A stretch of 64,000 bases of DNA. Source: Siniperca chuatsi (Eukaryota > Chordata > Actinopteri > Centrarchiformes > Sinipercidae). Every line of letters starts with the position of its first letter. Position 1 is the first letter of the stretch. Location: NCBI RefSeq assembly GCF_020085105.1, contig NC_058051.1, positions 1,786,001 to 1,850,000 on the forward strand. The letters are read 5' to 3'. The translations under genes and the position numbers were made by a program. Under the pieces are notes generated by a model that saw only the letters and a list, made by a program, of their open reading frames with translations, did not search any database and was not told the DNA's origin. Shown here piece after piece: positions 1 to 13,527 of this stretch.

Positions 1-1363
1 CGAGCGACACTGAGCTTTGCTCCAGTGCTACCTTGGGTGTTGCACACTAACTGTCTTTTACTGCTGTGTTCAAAGTTCAAATACAGTGAAAATAAGTAAC
101 TGAGGATGTTGATGAATCACTTAAACATGTCACGGAGGAGAGAGGAGGCTTTCAGAGCAGCCTGAGATGAGGAACCACAGGTGAATCCTAGAAGTCTTTT
201 ACCCTTCACTGGGAATCTGTTTATTAACTGGTCACTGCAGATTAAACCAGTTATATTTTTTACCCGGTATATTTTCAGTAGTTTGTTAACAAGCGAAACC
301 AGCCGAAGAACAAACAGCGTGCAGCTGCTTTTCAAAGCAACGTTTTCTTGGGTGGGAATAACGGCTTCTTGGCTAGGAGCAGTAACTTCCTGGAGTCTCT
401 GCTGGTTGCCTGGCAACTGCTCAGAGCCCACAAACAGTCGGACATATTTCCCCCTGTGAAACGACAAACTGACAGCTGGTAAATGTGTTAGTGCCTGAGC
501 TTTACAGGTGCTGGTAGGAAGATTTTGTTAGCCTCGGCTCTCTTTGTGCTAAGCTAAGCTAACTGGCTGAAGCCTTATATTTAACATCCTTATATCAAAC
601 AGAGTGCTATCGATCTTCTTTTCTAATTCTCTGCCAGAAAGCAAATAAGCACATTTCCCAAGATGTCAAAGTATTCCTCTAATTAGCTGAAGTGATGAGT
701 GTGAATATTGGCTTGTATTTAGATGTAGGCCTAAGTGTCAGTGCAGCCATCTTTCCACAGTTTGTTGGCATTTCTGTAACGTGAGTTCTTTTAACCCAGT
801 GGCTTCGCTCTTCTGTTTTACGACATCATTAAACCTGCTGCACATTTTTGGTTTTTTACTATCAATACATGTTTGAAAGAACTAAAGCTCAGAGCAACAT
901 GGGACACAGACTCTCTGTCCATTTACAAACAGATATCTGCTGTGTGTTGACAAACCTGTGGACACACAGGCAAAATTAAAAAAGAAATCAACTGCACAAC
1001 TGCTGAGATTTGCATCCCCTGTTTTTCAGTTCTTATGAAATTCTCACTGTGAAGTCAAAAGGGCTGGAATCCAATTTAAAACTATTTGACTCCAGGTCTC
1101 CAGAGACAAAGTTAAGGACTAAAGCTAGCGTAGGGAAGCAGGAGAAACCAAGAGACAGCTCGACTTTGAAACGATCCAACTGAGAAAATCCCCCAGATCA
1201 GATGCTTTTATCAGCACATACTTTATCTGATCGACTTCATTTTTCCGCATTTAAAAAACTGACTTTAGAACATTTAGCGGAACTTCAAAATGTCTCTGTC
1301 TGCCTCCCTGCTGTCCCTCTGTCTCCGGCTGATTGACGGATCGATGAAGTCCGGACATCTGTT
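1..1363. other. No gene recognised
   Basis: I see no exon, RNA gene or classifiable transposon here. Open frames of about 92 aa (+) and 116 aa (-) overlap around 117-467, but they overlap each other, show no family motif and look fortuitous. A short tandem AGCTAAGCTAAC stretch near 548 is common in fish repeats. Confidence 0.4.
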
Positions 1364-1780
1364 GCGTGACAGTCTCATGATGACTGAACCTGATCTGGTC
1401 TCACACAGGACACAGCGCCTCACTGCAGCTCTAATGTAGCTTTGGAGCATATAAAGCTGCTCTGACTCAACACACGAGGGTGCTTGGCTGTAAGAGAGAC
1501 CGGCCAGTCCCCATCAGGGTTTTTGGCCCCTATTTGGATCTGGGTCCTTTAATATTGATTATGTGCTGACAGAGCAAGAAGCGGGCCTGACTGTAAACGT
1601 TCAGAAACTACAGACTGAAGATCAAAGAAGGTTGAATCCTGTTTAAACAGAAATCTTTCCAGTGTCTGGTCTCTTTAGCTGCACTCGGCTCTTGTTTCAC
1701 CAGAACATCTGGACCACAGCTGGACTGTGCCATTAGGATGCAGCGCTTCCTATCCAAAGCACTCCCGATGATACTAAGCT

Positions 1781-1808
1781 CACACACACACACACACACA
1801 CACACACT
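1781..1808. repeat. (CA)n microsatellite
   Basis: Uninterrupted CA dinucleotides. A cysteine/valine-rich frame read across it is an artefact of the repeat. Confidence 0.95.
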
Positions 1809-2179
1809 ATATTTGTATGATTATGACCTGATTTGCTGAGTAAAGACTGTGAGACGCAGCTGAAAGCTCTGACCAAACAGAGTTTAGACTCAGAGATTCA
1901 TTAGTTACATACATTTACCTTTTCTGTTAAGCGACTTGTTGTGGTCTTATGAATAACAGCAGTACTTTTTTAACCACCACCATCTTTATCTTTGCTGCAT
2001 GTCAGGCCGTCTCCCCCCCCCCGTTTCCTGTCTCTCTACACTGACTGTTCACTGAAGGCAAACTGCAGAACAGATAAACATTATTACACTGCCAGTAGGC
2101 CACCAGCTCAGACAGAGCTCACATATCATGTTAGACCTGACAAAGCCCAGTGCTGTTGCTGAGGTACTAATATCAGACT

Positions 2180-2620
2180 GTCATACTGACTAACTGTCTT
2201 ACTGAAACCTGGCTGGGTCATGAAGAATATGTTGCCTAAATGAATCCACACCCAGTCATGTTAATACTTCACATTCCTCGAGGAGGTGGAGTTGCAGCCA
2301 TCTTTGAGCCGATTAATCAAAACTAAACGGAATCTAAATAATAACTCACTCGAAAGCTTTGTTCTTAGTCTCTCTCCCCCGACCTGGAAAACATGACAGC
2401 CAGTTCTGTTTGTTACAGAGCACCGCGCTCCTGGTCCAGTTTTTATCAAGTTCAGTCCTTAAAACAGAAAGTAAAGCACATACATAAAAACACTCAGTTT
2501 TAGCACCTCGACCTTGTTCTGGTGTACGGCCCTGAAACTGAACATGTAATAGTCTTTCCACAGAATCCTTCTTCATCGGATCATTATTTAATAACTCTTG
2601 AGCTGCTAAGATCAAAGAAG
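2180..2620 (+). mobile_element. LINE endonuclease-domain fragment (L2/Rex-like)
   Basis: Plus-strand translation in broken frames gives pieces typical of the apurinic-type endonuclease of fish non-LTR retrotransposons: LTETWLGHEEYV near 2,195, IPRGGGVAA near 2,275, and HLDLVLVYGPETE followed by SSSDHYLITLE at 2,505-2,600. The last matches the LDLV...SDH block at the end of the domain. Stops and frame changes show it is dead. No reverse transcriptase follows in this block. The second half recurs at 15,400-15,490. Confidence 0.6.
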
Positions 2621-3614
2621 GTTGAATCCTGTTTAAACAGAAATCTTTCCAGAGTCCGGCCGTTTCTCTTTAGCTGCACTCGGCAGGACAGCTCTTGTTT
2701 CACCTTAAATAACCGATCACCGGAACATCTGGACCCACAGCAGCCGGGCTGCAGGACTTTCAGCTGTAATATAACAGCAGCTGGCTCTGCAGAGTTTTAC
2801 TGCGTTACTTCTTTAATGAAATATATCGAGAGAAAAGACGAACGGCTCACCTGGTTTCAGCGACACATTAAGGCTGATGCAGCTTCAGGATACTGCGGAC
2901 CCGAGCCTTCAAAGTAAAATAAAATATAATAATATTATTTGTAATAATAATAAAATAAAAACACAGCTGTCAGCCATACACTGTATAATGGGGACATTTT
3001 GACAAAACAAACATTTGTGATTAGTGCCCATGTTGTGTTTCGTTTCTGTTTCCAGCAATACAATAAAATAAATGGCTACCAAAACTTCAGCTGCAGTTGC
3101 ATTAAAGGATTTGGATGCAAATGTATCCATCAGTAGTGCATCACAAAGATGTAATGCAGGAGAGCAGCTGCAGTGGCCGACTGAAGGCTTGAAGATGTCT
3201 CTTGCGTCCCTGGTATGCTTTCTGATGGTCCCCTAAAGTAGACAGCTATACACCTTTACATGGAGAACTTTGTGTATGACAGGGCTCATAAAGGTGCAGA
3301 GGACGACGATCCTGTCTCTGCATCAGGGCTTTATTCTCTCCATCAAAGGCAACTGGTTAGTTTTCACAAACAGACTTGGATCTGCTTCAGTTAACCAAAC
3401 AGTTACCAAGACATTTCCAGCTTCGTTACTACTCATCATCAAAAGCAAATGATCTGAGTAAAAGCTCACACGGCCGTCTCCCTCTCCCCTGCACAGCACT
3501 GAGGAGTGGACTTTGAGACTGTCCTCCACAGACAAACAGCAGCGTCAGTCCGAGGGAGGAGGTCAGGGTGGAGGGCTTGGTCAACAAAAAGTTGAACTTT
3601 AACAGGAGAGCACC

Positions 3615-3715
3615 GGGGCGGCCGTGGCTCAGCTGGCAGAGATCGTCTAGTAATCGAAGCGTCGCCAGTTTGACCGGTCGAAGATTCAGAACCACAAGCT
3701 CCGGATGGCTGTGCC
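3615..3715 (+). mobile_element. SINE-like element with tRNA-derived head
   Basis: The segment GGGGCGGCCGTGGCTCAGCT followed by a GTCTAGTAATCG stretch has an A-box-like TGGCTCAGCTGG at 3,625-3,636 and a degenerate B-box-like sequence at 3,666-3,675. The following GCTCCGGATGGCTGTGCCAT matches the body of common fish tRNA-derived SINEs. It is not a functional tRNA gene because no cloverleaf with a complete acceptor stem can be drawn. Confidence 0.5.
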
Positions 3716-3763
3716 ATTAATATACAGCGCTTCCTATCCAAAGCACTCCCGATGATACTAAGC

Positions 3764-3782
3764 TCACACACACACACACACA
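3764..3782. repeat. (CA)n microsatellite
   Basis: Short CA tract in the same flanking context as the tract at 1,781, which shows that both derive from one repeat family. Confidence 0.9.
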
Positions 3783-4135
3783 CTATATTTGTATGATGAT
3801 GACCTAATTAACCTGAGCCCAGCTCCATTTGCTGAGTAAAGACTGAGACGCAGCTGAAAGCTCTGACCAAACAGAGTTTAGACTCAGAGATTCATTAGTT
3901 ACATACATTTACCTTTTCTGTTAAGCGACTTGTTGTGGTCTTATGAATAACAGCAGTACTTTTTTAACCACCACCCTATCTCTTCCGTTGCTGCATGTCA
4001 GCCCGTCTCCCTCACCTGTTTCCTATCTCTCTACACTGACTGTTCACTGAAGGCAACAACCCAGTGCTGTTGCTGAGGTATGAGGACTGCTGGGGAACAA
4101 ATTTACGAAGCATTAAGGCTCTGTTGGTATTTTGT

Positions 4136-7100
4136 TTTTGAACGCAGCACTAGAGTCAGCATCCCGACTAAGAGACTGGTCAAAGTTAACTTCAGCACAT
4201 TTTTACTTCATGTTACACACATTTCCTTTTCATACTGCAGTGGCCTATGACATTTGCAGAGCACTGTACAGCTTTTGCTTGGCCTTACATTTCAGTGTCT
4301 CAAAACTGGACTGATGCTCAGTGTAACAACAGGCACAGTAGTCAAGTTTAATCAGGACTCACCTCTTTTGAAATGGAAGCTTCTTCCATTAGTGCAACGA
4401 ATTGTGGTGCAAAGTGAAATGAAAGAGAAGTGTGCAGTAAATGACACCTCTGACCAAAGTCCACCTTCCTTCCTCCTCACTACTGATGACTTCACATAGT
4501 CACAGCAATCTAAACAGTTCAAAGGTCGGTGTGTATTATTATTACAGACCACTTTCACTAGTTGTCGGACCAATACCTGCAGATATTTGTACATGCCTCG
4601 TACGATTCTTTGCCTTTTGTCACGTCAAACATTTGGAAAGTTACACATTTGTCTGCTGTGTTATTAAAATCAAAGAGGTGACGTAGTGTCTAAACAAAGT
4701 GCTCACTGGTTTTATTGTCAGTCCATTATGTGTAGCCTCCACAGTCTAAAATGCTGCATGTTGTACTACTTTCAGTATTTTTCTGTCACCAGTTGCTGAG
4801 GTTTCATTAATGGGTGTGACAATTAGACACCAAGTTACAGTTCTTATTAAAACAAAAGCATTCTCAGCTTTTATTCTGAAGGCGCACAGACTGGAAGTTG
4901 AACCCTTCCTCTGGGTTTGAATTTGTTTTTTTAGAGATACTGGTAATCCCCTAACCAATCTTGTTTTACTTTCACTTCTGAGTATTTGTGCTCACAGTGA
5001 TCTGATTGTTTCCCCACAGACTGTAGTTCTTGGTTCCTTCATCAGAGACCTGCACATTAATGATCTTGTTGACTTGTATTTCCTTAAATACGCAGACACT
5101 CTGGTGTCATCAGAGATATGCTGACATGATGTTGACTAAGTGTACTTGTATAACTTGTGTTATGTTCTGCATTTGCACATGTTGCGTACAGAGCAAATCA
5201 GAGATGTGGACAGCAATTCAACGGTCTGGAACCAGGTTATTATATAACAACACAAAACTATGTTTCGATGACCTGATTTGAGGGCCTTTCTTCTAAAAGC
5301 AGTTTTCACATCTCAAAACTGAAAGAAAATCCAGATTACAGACACTTCCCTTTCCCCATGCATGTTGAAATAGTTCTGCTTTCTGAACCAACAAAAACGA
5401 GAAATTGGGTCAGAAACAACCCTGGACATCAGCTCGTGACTGTGACCAACATTTTTGGTTCTCCTTTCCAACGACAAACATAATGTTACAAGCTGATGTG
5501 TTGAACTTTGTTCTCCACATGCAGCATCAGCTTCAGCAGTTCATGATTTAAAGCAGCTGTAGCTTCACTGAGTGAAAATGTATACATTTATGAATAACGC
5601 AATTTTGCTGCTTTTTAAGAAGTCACGTTCGACCATGACTTCACTGTGTGTCTGACAAGATGTTCAGTAAATGTTCAGTTTCTGTGTCTCATCAGTGCTG
5701 TAACGGCTCAGTAGAGAGACAGCTTTGAACCCAGATGCACGACTCAGAGACAGCAGGACGGGTAAAGTTCGCATTTAGCTGTGGTCAAAAACAAGCAAAA
5801 TTAAAAACCGGCAGGCAGATCAAAACAGGCAAAAAGATCCAAAAAGGGGTCAGGCTGAGAGGCAGAAGTCCGATGGGCAGGCAGTGGATCAAGCTGGCAG
5901 AGTCAGGCAGGCAGAACATGAGGCTGGAAAGCTAAGGCCTAAGCACAATAGACAATCTGGCGAGGAATACGTGGAAATGGGCCGGTAGAAACTGCAGATT
6001 TATTATCTTTATCATCAGATATTTTATCTCCCCATTTATATCCATGAGGGTAGGCTAAATAACAGAAATACCTCTCTGTATAATGGACTACAGTAGCACA
6101 AACTACATCCTCCAAATGATCACATGTTGAATCAACACGTCTCTGAAACAGTTTCAACAGAAGCTGAACATTATAACCTTCATGAAGGAGGATTTCTTGC
6201 AGGACTGCTGTATTAGACTGCAGTAGTTTAGGCTAGGTGTACCTAATAAACTGGCCACTGAGTGTATTCCTGAGTGTTAACTGCTGAGAACTGAAACTTG
6301 AAACTCAGTGTGGCCATTTCTGTTTTAGTGGCCAACACATTTATTCTTAAAGTATCCTGTTTGAAAATAATTTACTTTAAGATCTGCAGCTCTGTTTTGA
6401 TCCCTAACGCCGGGTTCAGACTACACATTATTTGTTCTGTTTCGATGGTCACTGCGTCAGGTTTTTCTATTGTAAAGTCACAAATTCTTGCCGTGACTCG
6501 GCCGTGATACATGACAGACTCCACGTTGCTCCCCGACCAATCATAGCTTGCCATCTTTCACGATGTGCGTGATGTCATCAGGAGTAGGTGCTAGGGACCG
6601 ACTTCCGGGAACAATAATCTACACAAACAAAATGATGGACATTTATTTTATTCTCAGTGGAAAATTGAGTATTGTAAGATTTTCTGCATTCAAATGCATT
6701 TTGATAACATTTCTAGCGAGAAATGTGGATTTTATTTTCAAAATAAGTAATCAGTGAATGTATATGATCCTTAGTTTTGTTAGTTATTACGAAGATTCAT
6801 TCAGGTGTCAGATCGTTGCTATGGTGGTTGCTATGGACGCTGCTGCTTGGCGCGTTCGACTCCTGTTTCGGGCGGTCTGCCGTCAGTGGGCTTCATTCCA
6901 TTTCAGATTTCTGCCGGTCGGCCGCAACCTGAATCCAAACGCCACTTCTCGTTTTACAGCCTGTGATTGTAAATTGTGAAGTTGCTCATTTAATTTTATT
7001 TTTCCAGGAATATGTGGCTGAGGATATTTAATTATGAAATCACCTTTCTTAAGAAGGGGTTATCTGTTACAGGCTGGCAAGCAGAGCAACTGAGTGTTAC

Positions 7101-7335
7101 ATAATCAAATCATTTATTCACACACATTTGCATAACATTTAATTTATTTTAGCTCTTGTCAGCTTCATATATTTCATACACTTAATTTCTTCCATAGCAC
7201 AGTCCATATTTCCTTTGTGAAGTTAATATTTCATTTCTAATTTTATATCCCATTTCAAAACTATTACTATTTCATTCTGTGAATTGATTTTAAAATGTCA
7301 CTTTAATTTTAATATTACTTTTGTGTTTGTGCTGG

Positions 7336-7336
<1 letters not shown>
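4136..7336. other. No gene recognised
   Basis: Short open frames only (60-83 aa), none with a recognisable domain. A stretch at about 6,405-6,600 (beginning GCCGGGTTCAGACTACAC) resembles the ends of non-autonomous DNA elements in fish, but I could not find the matching inverted end. Confidence 0.4.

Positions 7337-7373
<37 letters not shown>
7337..7373. repeat. (TTA)n microsatellite
   Basis: About twelve TTA/ATT units in a row. They produce an artefactual polyisoleucine frame on the minus strand. Confidence 0.95.
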
Positions 7374-7745
7374 GTGTCTTATGCTGCGGCTCAAATTGCC
7401 GTGACCTGGAATGAGTTAGAAACGTGAAACTTGGCCCAATAAGTGGAAATAATGTGCATGTGCTTCCACAGAAACATGAGCCCAATCGGCCACATGGTGG
7501 AGCTGTAATTAATTTTGTACAGGCCACGCCCCTCACACCGTTAGTCCAAATGACTTGAAATTTCTCTCACGCGTCCAGCTCAACGTGCTCTACAAAAAAG
7601 CCTCTTGGACCACTACAGTCCGCCTCCTAAACTGTAGGTCCGATTGCTACCAAACCGAACCAACCTGAAACATACCCGGAAAGTTTCCTTTATATTGACC
7701 GCTAGGGGGCGCTACAAGGGCAACAAATGTGCATGGCATTACACG
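7374..7745. repeat. Unclassified interspersed repeat, probable
   Basis: GC-richer than its flanks, abutting the TTA microsatellite, with the phrase GACCGCTAGGGGGCGCTACA near its end. Such motifs occur in fish interspersed repeats. No second copy lies in this window, so the call rests on resemblance only. Confidence 0.35.
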
Positions 7746-10700
7746 AATCAGAAACGGATTGTTTTCTTCATTCTATTTGTGAAAATGCAAAACTCATTGT
7801 TTCACTGCTTTTTTAACATCTAGACCACATTTGACGAGGTCCAGATCAAAAGCTGCAAACTTCTAACGTCTGTGTTGCCTTGAACCCCTGAACGGTGCTT
7901 GTGGCTATATTTGTTATTATTACCTTACTTACTCATTTTTTATGCTTTCATTGGTAACAGATTCCGATTGAATGGGAATCATAAAGATACAAAACATCTC
8001 CAGGGTTGTATAAACAGCAGCCCATGCATGCCTCAGTATTAGAGGACCTGTGAAGGAGAACGAGTTGGTCTTTTCAGCCATAACCCAAGCACTTCAGGCC
8101 TTCCTCCAAGACTGTGGTACTAAGGGCCTAGATTATCAGCAGTATTTTACAATAATCTCTGAAGCCGACTCAATTTGGTCACAAGTTCCACTAAAAAACA
8201 AACAAAAAGTTGGAGCTAAACCGGATGCATAGTTGGAAAGAGTAAGATATGTCAGTATGAAGAGTCTTCATGGCTCCTGCTTTGAGATGCAGACCTCTGA
8301 ACCTTGACCTCGGTGCATGTTTGAAGGCTTATACTCCAGCAACCAAAGGGGCCGCAGACATGGGGCCAACTGTTACAGAGAGCTCCTGACTTCAGCGATC
8401 ATGTCAAATAAACACCAGGGAAATGTGCTTGTTACAGCAGCTCTAGATTCAACATGGACAGGAAAAAGGTTGATAGATAAAAAATACACATAACATAAAA
8501 ATAAAATAAGAGCTATATACACACAGTTCCCTAGAGGCCATGCAGCTTGATAGAAATCAGCACCACAGTTCTTCCGGTTTAAAAAAAAATAAATTGTGGT
8601 TTTAATACGATCGTAAAAAGATAATATCTACTAAATATATCAAATATCTACTACAGCCGAACTAGTTATTACACTTCATCTGAATAATCTATCTTAAGAA
8701 AAAGTAATCATGTTGGTTTATTTAAGATAATTTAGCCAAAACAGGAGTCGAACACCCCGGTTTACAGCTTCCGCATTACGTTACCGACTGACACCGAAAA
8801 CAGCCAATGGGAAGAGAAACAAACGTCGGATCCTGGATCAGGGAGCATTTCATGCCAAACCCCCCTGTGGAAACCTGTGTGGCACACTATGTCTGGCTGA
8901 CTAAGACTCTACGTTCACTGTACAATACGCACTTTATTAAGTAATTGAAACGTTTTCCACTTCAGGTTTAGCGGTGAGCTGGATTCCTCTTGCAGTGGTG
9001 GCTAAGTATCATGGGTAATGTAGTCTTGCCTTCCGCTATCCAAGACTGACTGAAAAAAAACTTTATTTCGGAGTCGGAGGAGAAATAACCTAAATTGATG
9101 GCCGTAACATTAACCTATCTTATTGTTGAATTATCAAGGACACTTTCGTGTTTAGTTTTGAGATGTTGAGGATCATTGAAAGAAAACCTTAACATGGGAC
9201 TTAACAGTGAGGCGGGTCCTCGGTCCTCCAATGGGACTGATCCACCGTCGCCCCTGAGGGGATTGATCTTTTCATGATAATATTTTATGATAATTATAAT
9301 AATTTTGAATCATGTTTGGGATTTTAAATCACACAATCTGCTTATTAATGTTCCTCTATGATTCTAACATTATCCAGGTTACTGATACTGTGCAGGAGTG
9401 TCTTTGATGCCTTCATCGTACAGCTTACAGTCTAGTTGAGGTCTGCATTATTTTAAGTATAGGGTCTCATAGTATTTTCCAGCGGGACTTCAGGTGTTTT
9501 TTCACTAAAAGAAGGCAGCGCGGAGGAGAAAATTAATCATCTGGACTCGGTTTGATTAGATTTGTGCACACATTTGCATTCTAAGTCTGTGAGGAGGAGT
9601 GCTTGTTTTCCAAGTTGAGTCACATAAACTGAGAACAAAGGTAACCAAGAAGCATCAGATCTGTCATGAGGAAAATGAATCAGCTGTGGGGTTTTACCGA
9701 CGGTGGATGCTTCTGCACGAGGCAGGAAAGAAATGACATGGTTCAAAGTAAGACAGCTCAGCATGCTTGTTAGCTTTTCTATTGTTTGGATGCATTGTTA
9801 GAAATAAAAGTCTGATACATGGAGCAGTTATGGCTCTGAATGGAAGGAGAGTGATGGAGTTCATTCAGTAGGTTGTTGAGTCTAATTTGCTGTTTCCCCG
9901 AGACTGATAGACTCATTTTCCAGTCACATACAGAGACATCCAGCATGGTGCTTCAGAGGGAAACTTTGTCCATATAATACTGTCTCTGCTAAGCTGGTGA
10001 AGACTTCCAGCCATCTCTGGGAAGTGGGAGTCATAGAGATGAATGAGTTGGCTTGTTACAAAGGGACTTTTACCAAGCTCCTGTTTGACTTTTAGTATTT
10101 AGTTTCTGTCTCATGTTAAACGTGTCTCTAAATCACCAAACTGGAATTTCTAGTCTAAATCCTTGTTCCCACATCAGTTATCTCTTGTGTCTTATCTATC
10201 TATCTTTTACAGATGTGTTCCCGTACTGTTGGAAGGGTTTCTAATGAAAAGACCGAAGAACGAGCCTGATCACGATTACAGTCAGGTTTAAACTTTGTTC
10301 GCTGAGTTCAGGTGTGGCTGTAACTCAGCTGTTCAGTGTGTTTTACTGCGGTCATGGGACAGTGGGAGGGTTGTTGGTATACATGCATGATGAGGGAATG
10401 GCAACTGTAGCTTGAATTTCTTCCAGTAATGTCATTGAAATAATGTGGAATCACTTTTAGTTCAGTTCCACTTTAGTCAGACACCCCACCCCCCCGAGCC
10501 TGTTGTCTGGTGTGGGAACTGGATACATGGCTTGTAATGTCAAACCCATATCCAGAAAGACTCATTTCTAAATATCTCAGGCCTGTTTCTGCATGTCAGT
10601 GCACTGCACCCAGTTTCACAGCAAGATTCATGCTGAAGCTATAAAACTGAATATGTATCACACACAGTCTGATGCAGCAGATATAACTGCTGCTGTAAGT

Positions 10701-11039
10701 CTCCCAATAAGAAACTACTGCAGTCTGAAATTCCTGCCGCCTTGTCTTCCCACCTTGTTCAGCCATTATCAGTAAGAAACAACCAGATTCATGCTGTGGC
10801 TGCTGGATGTGAACAGTACCATTGTGACGTTGGATTACAACTGAGAAATTACTTGCTTCATTTTACAAAACACACATTATACAAAACAATAACAGCAACT
10901 TTCAAGTCAAGTCACAAATCTGTACAGCATACGACACCTCTGTCCTTATTCCTTGTATTTGGATAATGAAAAACTCCCCAAAACCCCTTTAACAGGGACG
11001 ACAAGGAGGAGAAACAAGGGAGAGAGAGATAGCATGCAG

Positions 11040-11070
<31 letters not shown>

Positions 11071-11605
11071 GTTGCAGGGTTTATATAGTTGTCACTAATT
11101 TGTATTTTTTAACTGCAAGTCTACAATTTTTATTATCATTTTACTAATCTGTATATATTTGAATAGCACATTTCTTCAGTTTATGCATGTTTTTATTTCA
11201 CACTTGCTTTGGCAAGGTTACCATCTGTTTCCCATGATGCCATTAAAGCCCAACTGAACTGAAAATTGAATTGAGAGCTGTGGGACAACAAAGAAACAGA
11301 GGGTTACAGAGATGGTTCTCAGAAAGTTTACAATGTTCCCGTCGGCAGGACAAACGGACTGTAAGTACTCGTTTTAATAGATTCAGTGAGGCGGAGAGCG
11401 ACCCGACGGAAGGATAATGGTAACATGATTATTCCAGAGGAAGGGGGGATGATAGGAAAAGGCCCCGCAGTCTGCTGACTTCTGTTTAACTCTGGGGACA
11501 CACAGGAGCCTGTATTCTGAGAGCCGCGGGAGGGGACATAAGACACTTCCTAACCCTTAATTATAACTGAGGCTCCAGTTTCCACCGAGGTGGGCAGTAA
11601 CTCTG
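7746..11605. other. No gene recognised; (CA)n near 11,040
   Basis: No exon with a recognisable domain. A 60-codon frame at 8,050-8,232 (+) starting with a non-ATG codon and ending GAKPDA is not low complexity, but it has no family signature I know. A (CA)n microsatellite lies at about 11,040-11,068. Confidence 0.4.
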
Positions 11606-11810
11606 GGATCAGAATCAGACATACTTTATTGATCCCCGAGGGGAAACTCTTTTACTGCAGCAGCTCACTGTCACGTCAGTGCACACAGGGAGAGAAGCAC
11701 TAAGCAAAAAATATATTACACTATAATACAGGTCAGAAAATAAATAAATTACCGAGTGGGTGTAAGTATAAAATAAAATAAGTGTGAAGTACAAAGTGGG
11801 TTTACCGGTT
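11606..11810 (-). mobile_element. Rex1 LINE 3' end
   Basis: Read on the minus strand it ends with GGGGATCAATAAAGTATGTC and TGATTCTGAT, the typical 3' tail of Rex1 retrotransposons. It matches the plus-strand tail at 14,460-14,641. Only the untranslated 3' part is present, as expected for a 5'-truncated insertion. Confidence 0.75.
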
Positions 11811-12175
11811 AACAGATGCCAAACAGCAAGCAGCCAGTCCTCTTTTAGAACTCTTTTAGGAAAACAAGAGTTTAAGTTTTTCTGTAAGAACGTTACAGAA
11901 CATACATGCTAACATAAAAGAAAACTCTAAAATCAAACTTATCCAACAGCAGTATTTTGTCCAACAGAATGAGACAAAACATGAAAAACACGTTAACACA
12001 CAACAGTGCAGCACTGGGTGCAGTTTCTGTTAACGTGTGAAACGAGAGATCCTAATAACTCAGTAAAAGAAAACCCGAGGGCAGAAACTCAAATACTAAG
12101 CTCGGAACCAGCGACACCTATCACAGTGTGAAGATCATACACTTCAACTGCTTTGATGCTGCTCACAAGTTCAAC

Positions 12176-12223
12176 GGAAAGCCCACCGACTTCACAGGTC
12201 GGTGGGCTTTCCGACCTGTGAAG
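12176..12223. other. Two interlocking perfect hairpins
   Basis: Arms GGAAAGCCCACCGAC (12,176-12,190) and its exact complement (12,198-12,212) form a 15-bp stem with a 7-nt loop. A second perfect 13-bp stem pairs 12,190-12,202 with 12,211-12,223 across an 8-nt loop. The stems share bases, so only one can form at a time. The pattern is what a local template-switch mutation leaves. Confidence 0.85.
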
Positions 12224-12513
12224 TGGGAAGGTTTACTCATCATGAGAACTCAGCTGTGAAAATACTCAAACAGTGTCTCCTGTGGTTCTGATGGAGCTTC
12301 GTCAAGCCTGAGAAAATAACCCCTTACGATGTCGTCTAGGTTATCGTCATCTCAGCTTGGGTTTGGGGATTAGACATTTTTAAAGAAAAGCCTGCGTTAC
12401 AAACTGGGACTGTGGAGTTTGAAAGACATGAGCAACGTGGAAGATCTAAGAGACGCTAGCCATGGGCCTGTGACACACAAATATATGCTGTGTATATATA
12501 TTACAGCAATATG

Positions 12514-12516
<3 letters not shown>

Positions 12517-12557
<41 letters not shown>
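12517..12557. repeat. (TA)n microsatellite
   Basis: About twenty TA units, lying immediately 5' of an R4/Dong-like LINE fragment. Confidence 0.95.
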
Positions 12558-12561
<4 letters not shown>

Positions 12562-13527
12562 TACATAATGCTGCTGAGAGAGGTGCAATGAGAAAGCAAG
12601 TACCCAAGAAGGACAACCAGATGCCCATACCTGAAGAACTCGAAGGCTCCAAGCCTTGGCCAGCTGCCTAAAGAGGTACACGAGAGATAATGAAGCCAGA
12701 AGAATAAACCGGCTGTTCGCAACTCAACCTGCGAAAGTGTACGCTCAATGGCAGGGTAATAACAGCAGAGGCTGTTTCCACCAAGGCTGGAAACTGAACA
12801 GTACTGGAAAAGTATATGGGAGAGGGAGGCATCAGTGGCTGGTGGCTCTGAGAAAGGACCACAGCAACCTCCCTGAACAGAATCCAGTCACCATCACAGC
12901 GGCAGACATCCAAGAAAGAGTCTCAGGTATGAAGAACTGGACAGCACTGGGCCCTGACAGGATCCACACCTACTGGCTAAAGAAGCTCACTGCACTCCAT
13001 GAGCGCCTAGCAGCACAAATGAACCAGCTGCTAAGAGATGGGACGCACCCTGAATGGCTTACCGAAGGGCGCACAATCCTGATCCTGAAGGATCCCGCAA
13101 AGGGTACAGTCCCATCCAACTATCGGCCAATAACCTGTCTCTCCACAACATGGAAGCTCATGTCAGGCATCATTGCGGCTAAGATAAGTGGACACATGGA
13201 TCAATACATGAGCAAAGCACAGAAGGGCATTGGCAGAGGAACCAGAGGAGCCAAACACCAACTCCTGGTTGACAGAACAGTCACCCAAGACTGCAGAGCC
13301 CGACACACCAACCTGTGCACTGCCTGGATTGATTACAAGAAAGCATATGACTCAATGCCGCACACATGGATCACTGAATGCTTAGAGATGTACAACATCA
13401 ACAGGACTCTAAGACACTTCATTGCAAACTCGATGAGGCTGTGGAAACCACCCTGGAGGCCAATGGCAAGCCACTCGCACAAGTATCCATCAAATGTGGC
13501 ATATACCAAGGAGATGCTCTGTCCTCA

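Larger units (their letters stand above)
1364..4135. repeat. Duplicated repeat block, copy 1
   Basis: Several segments recur nearly unchanged in the 14.8-17.8 kb block: 1,364-1,690 matches 14,798-15,110; 2,505-2,620 matches 15,400-15,490; 2,765-2,925 matches 15,490-15,640; 2,945-3,390 matches 17,175-17,615; 2,045-2,165 matches 17,620-17,740. Within the block, 1,735-2,030 also resembles 3,710-4,030. It contains a LINE endonuclease fragment and a tRNA-like SINE head. The family of the rest is not recognised. It is either a segmental duplication or two copies of one composite element. Confidence 0.75.

Noticed and set aside
3615-3690. A tRNA gene
   Set aside because: A- and B-box-like motifs exist, but there is no complete cloverleaf and the B box is degenerate; it is the head of a SINE.
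8050-8232. Host exon in a 60-codon frame (ELVFSAITQALQAFLQDC)
   Set aside because: The composition is protein-like, but there is no ATG start, no flanking exon and no family match I can name; not enough to call a gene.
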